Shown: positions 8,855 to 15,635 of the stretch, piece by piece
How the letters are laid out: each line of letters opens with the position of its first letter
Position numbering within the stretch: position 1 is the stretch's first letter
Assembly: GCA_051747505.1 (NCBI GenBank)
Contig: JBNJGE010000015.1
Coordinates: forward strand, 1-30,971
Direction: 5' to 3'
From: Albimonas sp051747505
Lineage (GTDB): Bacteria > Pseudomonadota > Alphaproteobacteria > Rhodobacterales > Rhodobacteraceae
Length of the DNA: 30,971 bases
Notes under the pieces: generated by a model
Database searches by the model: none
Told to the model about the DNA's origin: nothing
The model's input: the letters and a program-made list of their open reading frames with translations, nothing else
Program-made: the position numbers and the translations under genes

Positions 8855-9529
8855 TCAGCCGTTGCGCTGGCCCAGCCTCACCGCGCGCGCCAGCTGCGCC
8901 GCGACCTGGGACCGCGATTTCCGGAAGCCCGCGACATCGGGGGTGGAGATGTTCACCGTCACCTGCACCGGCCCGGCGCCTCCGCCGCCCGAGGCCACGC
9001 CCAGCCGCCCGTCGGCCCCGCGCTGCAGCGGCAGGATCGCCTCCGGCCCCGCCTCGCCCATCACGCCCGCGCCGCCGCGCATGCCGAACAGGGTCGGCCC
9101 CTCGACCACGCCGCCCCCTGCGAAGGCCCGCGCGCGCCCGGACGAGATCGCGCCCCCCTTGGCGAAGAAGGACAGCCCCCGCGTCAGCCCCGACACGCCC
9201 GCGCCCAGCGCGCCCGTCAGCGCCTCCGTCAGCGCGCCATGGACCGGCGCGATCGCCGCGTCGAAGCTGCGCTCCGCCAGGTCCGTGCCCAGCTTCTTCA
9301 GCACGTCCGAGGCCTTCGCCCCGTCCGTCACCAGCCGGTCGAAGGCCGTCCGCAGCGACCCGGAAATGGCGCCCGCCAGCCCCTTCGTCTCCTGCGCCGT
9401 CTCGCGCATCTCCCCGCGCAGCCGCCGCAGCTCCGATCGCATGCCCTCCGCGAGCCCCGTCGTGCGCTCCCCCGCGCCGCGCAGCTCGCCCAGGGCGCGC
9501 GAGAACCCCTCGTCGCCGAATTCATCCAT
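8855..9529 (-). CDS. g11: GTA tape measure protein
   Basis: The product has 224 residues from the ATG at 9529, which overlaps the g10.1 stop by 8 bases; an in-frame ATG at 9544 would add 5 residues. The N-terminal half is helical and the C-terminal half has the GTA tape-measure hallmark: repeated glycine-rich blocks GRARAFAGGGVVEGPT, RGGAGVMGEAGPEAILPL and ending VARLGQRNG-like. Tape-measure length sets tail length; a short 220-residue protein means a short tail, as in RcGTA (about 50 nm). It is far shorter than phage tape measures, which is normal for GTAs. Confidence 0.9.
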   Translation of the reverse strand: MDEFGDEGFSRALGELRGAGERTTGLAEGMRSELRRLRGEMRETAQETKGLAGAISGSLRTAFDRLVTDGAKASDVLKKLGTDLAERSFDAAIAPVHGALTEALTGALGAGVSGLTRGLSFFAKGGAISSGRARAFAGGGVVEGPTLFGMRGGAGVMGEAGPEAILPLQRGADGRLGVASGGGGAGPVQVTVNISTPDVAGFRKSRSQVAAQLARAVRLGQRNG

Positions 9530-9716
9530 GCCGTCGCTCCGCATCCGGAAAGCGCGCCCGCAGCGCCTCGAACTCCCCGCGCCCCATCGGCGCCGCCGGC
9601 CCCTCTTCGTAAGGATCCGCCGCCGCCGCCAGCTCGCGAGGGGTCATCGACCAGAAGGCCTCCGGCGACAGGCGAAGCACGCCGAAGCCCAGCCGCATCA
9701 GGGCCGTCCAGTCCAT
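9522..9716 (-). CDS. g10.1: GTA tail assembly chaperone, rcc01693 family
   Basis: The 64-residue protein MDWTALMRLGFGVLRLSPEA... has the LxPxxFWxMTPREL motif (about 17-29) of the small rcc01693/TIGR02216 family. It is a putative tail-assembly chaperone paired with g10. It lies in the same reading frame as g10, separated only by its TGA and one codon, with an AGGGG motif over the g10 stop suited to re-initiation. In tailed phages the equivalent G/GT pair is often linked by frameshift; see findings. Confidence 0.87.
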   Translation of the reverse strand: MDWTALMRLGFGVLRLSPEAFWSMTPRELAAAADPYEEGPAAPMGRGEFEALRARFPDAERRHG

Positions 9717-9719
9717 CCT

Positions 9720-10046
9720 TCACCCCTGATCCAAGGGCGCGAAGCTCGCCGCCAGCAGCCGCGCGGCCGCCCGGGTCGCCCCGGCCGCGCCGCCCTCGAT
9801 CTCCGCCTCGGCCAGCTCCGCGTCCGAGATGCCGGCGCCCGCCCCGCGAAGCCCCGCGCCCAGCAACGCGATCAGGTCGGAGGCCGAAAACGCCCCGCTC
9901 TCGAACCGCTCCACGAGCTCGGCCAGCCCCCCGGCCTTCAGCTCCCCCTCCAGCTCCGCCAGCGCGCCGAGGGTCAGGCGCATCACGCGCCGCTCCCCCC
10001 CGACGACGATCTCCGCCTCGCCCCGCGCCGCGTTGGCCATCCTCAT
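9720..10046 (-). CDS. g10: GTA family protein g10 (tail assembly)
   Basis: The 108-residue protein (MRMANAARGEAEIVVGGERR...) matches the GTA gp10 / gene-transfer-agent family: an N-terminal beta segment MRLTLGALAELE and helices LAELVERFESGAFSASDLIALLGAGLRGAG. It is likely a tail-tube assembly chaperone acting before the tape measure. The start chosen is the ATG at 10046, which overlaps the g9 stop as ATGA; a GTG at 10052 in frame would add two residues. It is not part of the mature particle in RcGTA as far as I recall. Confidence 0.86.
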   Translation of the reverse strand: MRMANAARGEAEIVVGGERRVMRLTLGALAELEGELKAGGLAELVERFESGAFSASDLIALLGAGLRGAGAGISDAELAEAEIEGGAAGATRAAARLLAASFAPLDQG

Positions 10047-10450
10047 GCCCACGCGAAGCTGAGCTGCCCGGCCGAGGCCAGCGCCAGCTCGTAGACCGCC
10101 TCGCCGTCATGCTGGCCGGAATACTCCAGCGCCGTGATCTGGAAGGGCCCCTCCACGGTCCCGAAATCGGGCACGATCACCTGGAACGCCGGCGCCTCGC
10201 CCTGGAAGAACGCCTCGCGCAGCCGCGCATCCGTCGCCTGGTCCAGGAACACGCCCGACCCGGAAATCGAGGCCGAGCGCAACCCGGCGCCCGCCAGCAG
10301 CTCCCGCCACCGCCCGGCCGAGCCGACATGCGTGACATCCACCGTCTCGGCGTTGAAGCTGATGCGCGTCGCGCGCAGCCCCGCCACCGTCTCCCAGCCC
10401 GCGCCCGCATCCAGCTTGAGCAGCAGGTCCTTGCCTTTCTGAGCCGCCAT
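10043..10450 (-). CDS. g9: GTA major tail (tube) protein
   Basis: The 135-residue protein matches TP901-1-type major tail proteins: KGKDLLLKLD, TRISFNAETVDVTHVGSAGRWRELL (about 28-52), and SGSGVFLD (62-69). These make the stacked hexameric rings of the tail tube. An AAAGG motif lies 7 bases upstream of the ATG. There is a 20-base gap from g8 and a 4-base ATGA overlap with g10. Confidence 0.93.
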   Translation of the reverse strand: MAAQKGKDLLLKLDAGAGWETVAGLRATRISFNAETVDVTHVGSAGRWRELLAGAGLRSASISGSGVFLDQATDARLREAFFQGEAPAFQVIVPDFGTVEGPFQITALEYSGQHDGEAVYELALASAGQLSFAWA

Positions 10451-10470
10451 GTCCGCGCCTTTCCCGTAGC

Positions 10471-10887
10471 TTACATCTCGACCTTGAAGCGAAACCGCAG
10501 ATCGATCCTGCGCCCGCCGTCGCGCGGCCGCCGCGCCCGCGCTCCGAGGAAGTCCGCCGTCGCCAGCCGCCCCTGCGAGAGCGGCGGCAGCCCGTCCCTC
10601 AGCGCGTCAGCCGCCGCCGCCGCGATCTTCTTGGCCTGCGCGAAGCTCGCCTCGCCCGAATGCACCGAGACCTCGATCTCGTGCTCCGACCCCTCGAGCC
10701 CCTGCGCCGTCCAGGCCTCCGCCCGCTCCTCGCCGAGCGTCACGAACGGCCCCGCCTCCGCCTCCGGCGCATCCGCATGCGGCGGCGCGTCGAAGATCCG
10801 CCCCCCCACCAGCGCCGCCAGCTCGCCGGACCCGGTCAGGGCGGCGTAGACCGCCTCCTGCAATGCGAAGGAAAGCGCGTAAGTCAT
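10471..10887 (-). CDS. g8: GTA tail terminator, DUF3168
   Basis: The 138-residue protein begins SFALQEAVYAALTGSGELAALVG and contains PFVTLGEERAEAW, the DUF3168 pattern. In the RcGTA structure g8 is the tail terminator ring that caps the tube and joins it to the head. Its start overlaps the g7 stop as ATGA. Length and order match the family. Confidence 0.92.
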   Translation of the reverse strand: MTYALSFALQEAVYAALTGSGELAALVGGRIFDAPPHADAPEAEAGPFVTLGEERAEAWTAQGLEGSEHEIEVSVHSGEASFAQAKKIAAAAADALRDGLPPLSQGRLATADFLGARARRPRDGGRRIDLRFRFKVEM

Positions 10888-11237
10888 TGCGCCGCCTCCT
10901 CATAAGCCCAGCAGGTGAGAAACCGCCCGCGCGGATCGGCCTCCGCCACCGCCCGGATGCGGAACACCCGCGCGCCCTCGCGCAGCCGCTGATCCGCCCG
11001 CGGCCGCGCCGCCGAGCCCGCCGGCGCCGCCCGCACCAGGATGCGATGCGACACCCGCGAGCCCTCGCGCGGCCCGCGATCCACCTCGCGCCCCGAGCGC
11101 GCGTCCACCGAGGCCCACAGGACCCCGAGCGACACCCACTCGCGCACTTCTCCGCCCGCGCCGTCGGCGCTCCCGCGCGCCTCCTCCAGCACGAGCCGCC
11201 GGTCCAGCACCGGCGCCATCGCCTGCCACGGCTTCAC
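10884..11237 (-). CDS. g7: GTA head closure (stopper) protein
   Basis: The 117-residue protein has LDRRLVLEEA, a WVSLGVLWASVDARSGREVDRG core and RVSHRILVRAAP, which fit the phage head-tail adaptor/head-closure (SPP1 gp16-like, DUF head-closure) family. It stops DNA leaking from the filled head. The start is the GTG at 11237, forming GTGA with the g6 stop; an ATG at 11219 in frame is a possible shorter start. It overlaps g8 by 4 bases. Confidence 0.88.
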   Translation of the reverse strand: MKPWQAMAPVLDRRLVLEEARGSADGAGGEVREWVSLGVLWASVDARSGREVDRGPREGSRVSHRILVRAAPAGSAARPRADQRLREGARVFRIRAVAEADPRGRFLTCWAYEEAAQ

Positions 11238-11812
11238 AGCCGCACCTCCCGCCAGGGCGCGACCAGCGCCCGCACCCCGTGCGGCGCTTCCCGCGCCGGG
11301 TCGGCCGAGACGTGCCGCTGCTCGTAGTACTGCGCCCCCAGAAGAAGCACGGCCTGGCGCAGCGCCTCCGGCACCGCGTTCCAGTCCGCGCCGTGTCCGG
11401 CGACGAAGGTCACCTCCGCCGCCCCGTCCACGGGGATCGCCGGCAGCGACAGCGCCCCGGCCCCCTTCAGCGCCGGGCGGAACAGGTCCGGCCTCAGAAC
11501 GTAGGCGGCGGCGTCCACCTCCCGCCGTGCCCCGTCCGCCTCGACCAGCTCCAGCGCCTCGACCGAGGCGACCGGCGCCACCGGAAAGACCTCCCGGCAG
11601 CCGTCGCGCCACTGCGCCACCCGCCACAGGAAGCGCCGCCGGATCAGCGCGCGCCCCGTCAGCGCCTCCACCGCCGCCGTCGCGGCCCGCGCATAGAGGT
11701 CCAGCGCCGGCTCCGTCTCCCCGAACCCCTCGGGCAGCCGCAGATGCGCGGCGAACTCCGCCAGCGGCACCGCCGCCCGCGGCGCCGGCTCAAGCTCCGT
11801 CAGCATCGTCAC
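11234..11812 (-). CDS. g6: GTA head-tail adaptor (connector)
   Basis: The 192-residue protein matches the phiE125 gp8 / HK97 gp6-like connector family: PLAEFAAHLRLP, AATAAVEALTGRALIRRRFLWRVAQW (about 44-69) and the C-terminal PEALRQAVLLLGAQYYEQR helix (about 147-165). It forms the ring under the portal. It starts 6 bases after the extra small gene upstream and overlaps g7 by 4. Confidence 0.93.
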   Translation of the reverse strand: MTMLTELEPAPRAAVPLAEFAAHLRLPEGFGETEPALDLYARAATAAVEALTGRALIRRRFLWRVAQWRDGCREVFPVAPVASVEALELVEADGARREVDAAAYVLRPDLFRPALKGAGALSLPAIPVDGAAEVTFVAGHGADWNAVPEALRQAVLLLGAQYYEQRHVSADPAREAPHGVRALVAPWREVRL

Positions 11813-11818
11813 CCCTCC

Positions 11819-12109
11819 TCAGCCCGAGATCACGCGCACCAGCGCCCCGCGGGAGAGCACGCGCCCCCCCGATGTCCGCACGCGGTGGGAGACGTGGTAG
11901 ACATGCCCCGCTCGCCCCCCCTGCAGCACCGCCTCGGAGGACGCCTCGCCCAGGCTCGTCGCCCCCAGCGTCAGCGCCTGCGCGTCGATCTCCTGGGGCA
12001 CGATCAGCCAGCCGAGATCCTCGGCCAGCGTCTCCCCCGCCTCCAGCTCCGCCCAGTCCAGGGCGCAGGGGCGCTCCTCCTCGGGGCGCTTGGTCAGGTA
12101 GTCGGTCAT
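11819..12109 (-). CDS. Extra GTA-cluster gene: small Ig-like phage protein (fiber-tail adaptor-like)
   Basis: The 96-residue protein (MTDYLTKRPEEERPCALDW...) has the layout of a small phage family found beside capsid and connector genes: a short polar start, a 'D-W ... L..GETL' beta strand (about 17-32), and a C-terminal LQGGRAGHVYHVSHRVRTS then GRVLSRGALVRV beta-hairpin. These are annotated in phages as fiber-tail adaptor or Ig-like head-attached proteins. R. capsulatus GTA has no gene between g5 and g6, so this is an addition. Head fibre, decoration or connector accessory are the likely roles; which one is inference. Confidence 0.75.
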   Translation of the reverse strand: MTDYLTKRPEEERPCALDWAELEAGETLAEDLGWLIVPQEIDAQALTLGATSLGEASSEAVLQGGRAGHVYHVSHRVRTSGGRVLSRGALVRVISG

Positions 12110-12242
12110 GAATCCGCCCTTCGCCGCCCGCCTCAGCGCGCCGCGTCATCTGCCTGGAATTCCGGGAAAAAGAGGGCGCCCCCGCGCGGGCCCGGCCGAC
12201 ACACGGGGAAGCAGGAAGCGAGCATGTCGCGCAGGGGCGCCC

Positions 12243-12293
12243 GCCGGCCGATCCGGCCGGCCCTCGCGGCCCGGTCAGGAGTCCGGGCCGCGA
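12243..12293 (-). other. Tandem hairpins downstream of the capsid gene
   Basis: Reading the GTA message, the capsid stop is followed by an 11-bp perfect stem (12264-12274 with 12283-12293, 8-base loop) and then an 8-bp perfect stem (12243-12250 with 12254-12261, 3-base loop). No T-run follows either. They may act as a 3' stabiliser of the capsid message or a partial terminator. The rest of the 195-base gap 12110-12304 holds only a 30-codon open frame with no support, plus a CCCGCGCGGG palindrome at 12181-12190. Confidence 0.7.
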
Positions 12294-12304
12294 AGCTCGG
12301 GCCC

Positions 12305-13498
12305 TCAGGAGGCCGAGAACTTCAGCAGCTTGATCGCCGAGAAGTCCGTGACATCGCCGCCCACGCGCTTGGTGGCGTAGAACAGCACGTGGGGCTTGGC
12401 GCTGAACGGGTCGCGCAGCACCCGCAGGTCCGGCCGCTCGGCGATGGTGTAGCCCGACCCGAAGTCCCCGAAGGCCACCGCGCAGGCGCCGTCGGCGATG
12501 TCGGGCATGTCCTCGGCGATCAGCACGGGGTAGCCCATCAGCCGCGCGGGCTCGCCCGCGGCCAGCCCGTCCGACCACAGGAACCGCCCGTCCGCGTCCT
12601 TCATCTTGCGCACCGCCCCGGCGGTCTTCGAGTTCATCACGAAGCTCGCCTTGGTCCGGTAGCGCGCGCCCAGGCTGTAGACGAGGTCCACGATCGCGTC
12701 CGCCGGGTTCGACGGCGCGAAGTCGCCCGCCGCGCCGGTGGCCACATAGCCCAGCTCGCCCCAGGCCTCGCCGCCCGCCGCCACGGTCGGGTAGTCGAGA
12801 AAGCCGGTCGGCTGGTCGGCGCCCGTGCCGTTGACGAAGGCGTCGCTCTCGGCGCGGGAGAACTTGTCCGCGATCCGGTCGGCCAGCCAGCCCTCGATGT
12901 CGAAGGCCGAGTCGTCCAGCAGCCGCTGGGAGGCCTTGGGCAGCGCCGAGAGCTCGTGCAGCGGGATCGAGACGCGCTCGATCTGCGGCGTCGAGGTCTC
13001 GGAGACCGGGCCGCCCTCGCTGGACCAGCCGGAGCCGAAATCGGCGTGGTCCACCAGCACGTCGAAGCTGTTGGCCTCCACCTGCACCACATTGGCGATG
13101 GCGCGGATCGAGCCCGCCCCCTTCAGCACCCCCTGGATGCGCTCCGAGGTCTGGGGGTCCACCAGGTAGCCGCCCTCGGCGTTGACCGAGGCGCTGAGCC
13201 CCTTGCGCTCCACGGTGACGCCGCGCAGCGCGTCGTCATCCCCGCTGCGAAGATAGGCGGCCAGGGCCTTGCGATGCGGGGCCTCCGTGTCCGCCGCCCG
13301 GCTCAGCGCGGGGCGGCCGGGGCCGTCGGCCGCCTTGCGGTCGATCGCCTCCAGGCGCTCGTCCTGCGCTTTCATGCGCGCCTTCATCTCGTCCTGGAAG
13401 GCATTGAACTCCTTCAGGAACCCGTTCACCGCCGTCTTGGCCTCGAGGCCCCGGCCCATGGCATTGCTCATCTGGGACATTCCTTCGCTCATCCGCAT
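12305..13498 (-). CDS. g5: GTA major capsid protein, HK97 fold
   Basis: The 397-residue protein has an N-terminal helical scaffold-like segment (about 20-60: FLKEFNAFQDEMKARMKAQDERLEAI-like) removed by the g4 protease in HK97-type capsids, then the HK97 core with GYLVDPQTSERI (about 111-122), FDVLVDHADFGSGW, the ELSALPKASQRLLDDSAFDIEGWL helix region, and the C-terminal GSGYTIAERPDLRVLRDPFSAKPHVLFYATKRVGGDV. It is the main shell protein. The start is taken at 13498; ATGs at 13492 (GGAA motif 8 bases upstream) and 13471 (GAAGGA 9 bases upstream) are also well placed. Confidence 0.95.
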   Translation of the reverse strand: MRMSEGMSQMSNAMGRGLEAKTAVNGFLKEFNAFQDEMKARMKAQDERLEAIDRKAADGPGRPALSRAADTEAPHRKALAAYLRSGDDDALRGVTVERKGLSASVNAEGGYLVDPQTSERIQGVLKGAGSIRAIANVVQVEANSFDVLVDHADFGSGWSSEGGPVSETSTPQIERVSIPLHELSALPKASQRLLDDSAFDIEGWLADRIADKFSRAESDAFVNGTGADQPTGFLDYPTVAAGGEAWGELGYVATGAAGDFAPSNPADAIVDLVYSLGARYRTKASFVMNSKTAGAVRKMKDADGRFLWSDGLAAGEPARLMGYPVLIAEDMPDIADGACAVAFGDFGSGYTIAERPDLRVLRDPFSAKPHVLFYATKRVGGDVTDFSAIKLLKFSAS

Positions 13499-13515
13499 GG
13501 TTCCGAACCGCCGCT

Positions 13516-14091
13516 TCAGCCGCCCAGGCGGCCGCGCGCCTCGTTCAGCGCGTCGGCCAGGGCGGCCGCCAGCGCCTCCTCGTCGGCATCGGCCGCGGCC
13601 GCCGATGCCCGCGCGGAAGGAAGCATCGGGAAGGTGACCAGCGACACCTCCCACAGCTCCACCTCCTGCAGGATCCGCCCGCCCTCCGGCCGGCGGCCCG
13701 CCCTCACGGCGCGGTAGCCGATGGACAGCCCGTCCACCGCCCCCGCACGCAGCAGCGCCAGCGCCTCCGCGCCGCGCCGCACCTCGGTCAGCAGCCGGCC
13801 GCGCACGCGCAGCCCGCGCTCGTCCTCGGCCACCGAGTCCCACACCCCGATCGGCTGGGCCGGGTCGTGCTGCCACAGCAGCTTGACCGAGCGGCCCGAG
13901 GCCCGCGCCGCCGCCAGGCTGTCCGCGAAGGCCCCGCGGGCGACCACGTCCCCCGACTGGTCCGCCTCCCCGAACAGGCTGGCATAGCCCTCGATCCGGC
14001 CGTCCTCGGCCACCGTCGCCACCTGGTCGAAGGCGACGAATTTCGTCTCCAGCTCCGCGCTCTGCGGGCCGGGCTTCAGATACTGGTCCAT
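13516..14091 (-). CDS. g4: GTA prohead protease, HK97 family
   Basis: The 191-residue serine protease (U35) has IEGYASLFGEADQSGDVVARGAF (about 33-55), the catalytic histidine H75 in LWQHDPAQPIG, the serine S123 in GLSIGY and the acidic residue E148 in ELWEVSLVTFP. It trims the capsid N-terminus during head maturation. An AGGGA motif lies about 9 bases upstream of the ATG, over the g3.5 stop. The C-terminus (about 163-190) is alanine-rich and helical. Confidence 0.95.
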   Translation of the reverse strand: MDQYLKPGPQSAELETKFVAFDQVATVAEDGRIEGYASLFGEADQSGDVVARGAFADSLAAARASGRSVKLLWQHDPAQPIGVWDSVAEDERGLRVRGRLLTEVRRGAEALALLRAGAVDGLSIGYRAVRAGRRPEGGRILQEVELWEVSLVTFPMLPSARASAAAADADEEALAAALADALNEARGRLGG

Positions 14092-14103
14092 GTCGGCTTT
14101 CCC

Positions 14104-14361
14104 TCAGGGATGGATCGGCGCCGGCATGAGCGCCGTGGCCAGCTGGCCGAGCATCGCGGTGGCCAGGCCGAAGACCGCGAACCACAGCCGTTTCTCAAGC
14201 CGCTCGACGCTTTCGTCGATCTGGCTGAGAGACCGCTCCAGCGCCGCCCAGCGCTCGTCCAGCACCCGCTCCAGCGCCTCGATGCGCGCATGCGCGCTGT
14301 CGAAGGGCTCGTAGAGATAGCGCGAGCCCCCCGCCCGCGCCCTCAACGACCCGCGGATCAA
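14104..14361 (-). CDS. g3.5: GTA g3.5 small protein: coiled coil plus membrane helix
   Basis: The 85-residue product starts at a TTG that overlaps the portal stop as TTGA (portal stop 14358-14360, start 14361-14359). It has an amphipathic coiled coil (about 22-58: AHARIEALERVLDERWAALE... ESVERLEKRL) and a hydrophobic helix (about 59-79). The position between portal and protease matches RcGTA g3.5, a small gene of unknown role. It is easily missed because there is no ATG in the correct part of the frame. A second in-frame TTG five codons later is an alternative start. Confidence 0.72.
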   Translation of the reverse strand: MIRGSLRARAGGSRYLYEPFDSAHARIEALERVLDERWAALERSLSQIDESVERLEKRLWFAVFGLATAMLGQLATALMPAPIHP

Positions 14362-15530
14362 GCCGCGCCCCCCGGCGGCAGCCCCAGCGCGCGCCGCTTC
14401 TCCTCGTCGCTCAGGAAGTCCGCGCGGCTCACCCGCCGCCACAGCGCCTCGCGCTCCGGCGCCAGCGCCGGCACGCCGTCGAGATCGGCCCGGACCTCCA
14501 GGCTCTCGCCCGTCTCCGCGCCCAGCCACCCGGCCAGCCCCGCCGTCACCTTGCCCACCAGCGGCAGCACCGTCTGGCGGTAGAAGGCCCGGTTGGCCTC
14601 CTGGTAGTTGGCGTAGGTCGCGTCGCCGGGCAGCCCCAGCAGCATCGGCGGCACCCCGAAGGCCATGGCGATGTCGCGCGCCGCCGCCGTCTTCGTCTCC
14701 AGGAACTCCATGTCCGAGGGGCTGAAGCCCATCGGCTTCCAGTCCAGCCCCCCTTCCAGCAGCATCGGCCGCCCGGCGTTGCGCGCGCCCTGGTGGTTGG
14801 ACTCCAGCTCGTCGACCAGCCGCTCGTACTGCTCCCGGCTCAGCGCCGCCCCGTCCGGCCCGCGATAGACGATGGCGCCGGAGGGCCGCGCCGCGTTGTC
14901 CAGCAGCGCCTTCGACCACCCCCCGGCCGCGTTGTGGATGTCCACGGCGCCCGCGGCCGCCTCCATCGGCGACATCCCGTAATGGTCGTCCAGCGGATGG
15001 AAGCTTCGAAGATGCAGGATCGGCCGCGCCTCCTCCGACATCTCGAAGCGCACCTTCCGCCCGCCGACCGTGTATTCGTAGGCCTCCGGCCAGCCGTCCG
15101 GTCCCGGAACCACCCGCATCCGGTCCGGCCGCAGCGCATAGAGCTCGGCCGGCGCGCCGGAGGCCCGCCGCCCCGCCGCCTCCACATAGGCGTCGCCCGA
15201 GATCAGCAGGTGGCCGTAGACCGCCTCCAGGAACTCCGCCCCCAGCTGCCCCGGGTTCGGCCGCCCCAGCAGCGAGATCACGGGATGCGTCTCCAGCCGC
15301 CGCACCCCGTCCGAGACGATGAGCGGAACCGAGGCCGCCGCCTCCGCCACCATCCGCACGCAGCGGAACCCGATCACGTTGCGCGAGAAGCCGTTTCGGG
15401 TCAGCGAGACCCCGTCGCGCGGCGACCAGGCGGCCCGGCCCGGCCCGTGATAGGCCACCGCGGGCGCGGTGGCGGACGCCTTGCGCCCCTCGGGCGCCGC
15501 GGCGGCGGCCCGAAACCACTTGAAAGCCAT
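14358..15530 (-). CDS. g3: GTA portal protein, HK97 family
   Basis: The 390-residue protein is a phage portal: SLTRNGFSRNVIGFRCVRMVAEA (about 42-65), PLIVSDG, HPVISLLGRPNPGQLGAEFLEAVYGHLLISGDAYVEA (about 82-118) and the C-terminal KTAAARDIAMAFGVPPMLLGLPGDATYANYQEANRAFYR signature. The portal is the DNA gate and docking site for the terminase. A GGGAG motif lies 8 bases upstream of the ATG. It follows a 105-base hairpin-filled gap after g2. Confidence 0.95.
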   Translation of the reverse strand: MAFKWFRAAAAAPEGRKASATAPAVAYHGPGRAAWSPRDGVSLTRNGFSRNVIGFRCVRMVAEAAASVPLIVSDGVRRLETHPVISLLGRPNPGQLGAEFLEAVYGHLLISGDAYVEAAGRRASGAPAELYALRPDRMRVVPGPDGWPEAYEYTVGGRKVRFEMSEEARPILHLRSFHPLDDHYGMSPMEAAAGAVDIHNAAGGWSKALLDNAARPSGAIVYRGPDGAALSREQYERLVDELESNHQGARNAGRPMLLEGGLDWKPMGFSPSDMEFLETKTAAARDIAMAFGVPPMLLGLPGDATYANYQEANRAFYRQTVLPLVGKVTAGLAGWLGAETGESLEVRADLDGVPALAPEREALWRRVSRADFLSDEEKRRALGLPPGGAA

Positions 15531-15563
15531 CGGCTTTCTCCCTTGCTGGATTGCATGCCTCGC

Positions 15564-15625
15564 GGCGAGACGCCTGTCTCGCCCGCCCCGCGGGGCGGCG
15601 GTCGCCGGCGGCCCCCGCGCCGCCG
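15564..15625 (-). other. Three tandem hairpins between large terminase and portal genes
   Basis: The gap 15531-15635 contains an 8-bp perfect stem with a GCCT loop (15564-15571 with 15576-15583), a 16-base perfect palindrome (15583-15598), and a 7-bp stem (15606-15612 with 15619-15625). In the GTA transcript they follow the terminase stop. None has a T-run. Roles as RNA processing or stabilising elements are inference; the middle palindrome resembles the dispersed repeat at 1838 and 29090. Confidence 0.65.
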
Positions 15626-15635
15626 CGCCCCTCCT

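Noticed and set aside
12134..12225. A 30-codon minus-strand frame starting at ATG 12225 in the g5 downstream gap
   Set aside because: Too short, no ribosome-binding motif, and composition typical of GC-rich intergenic DNA.
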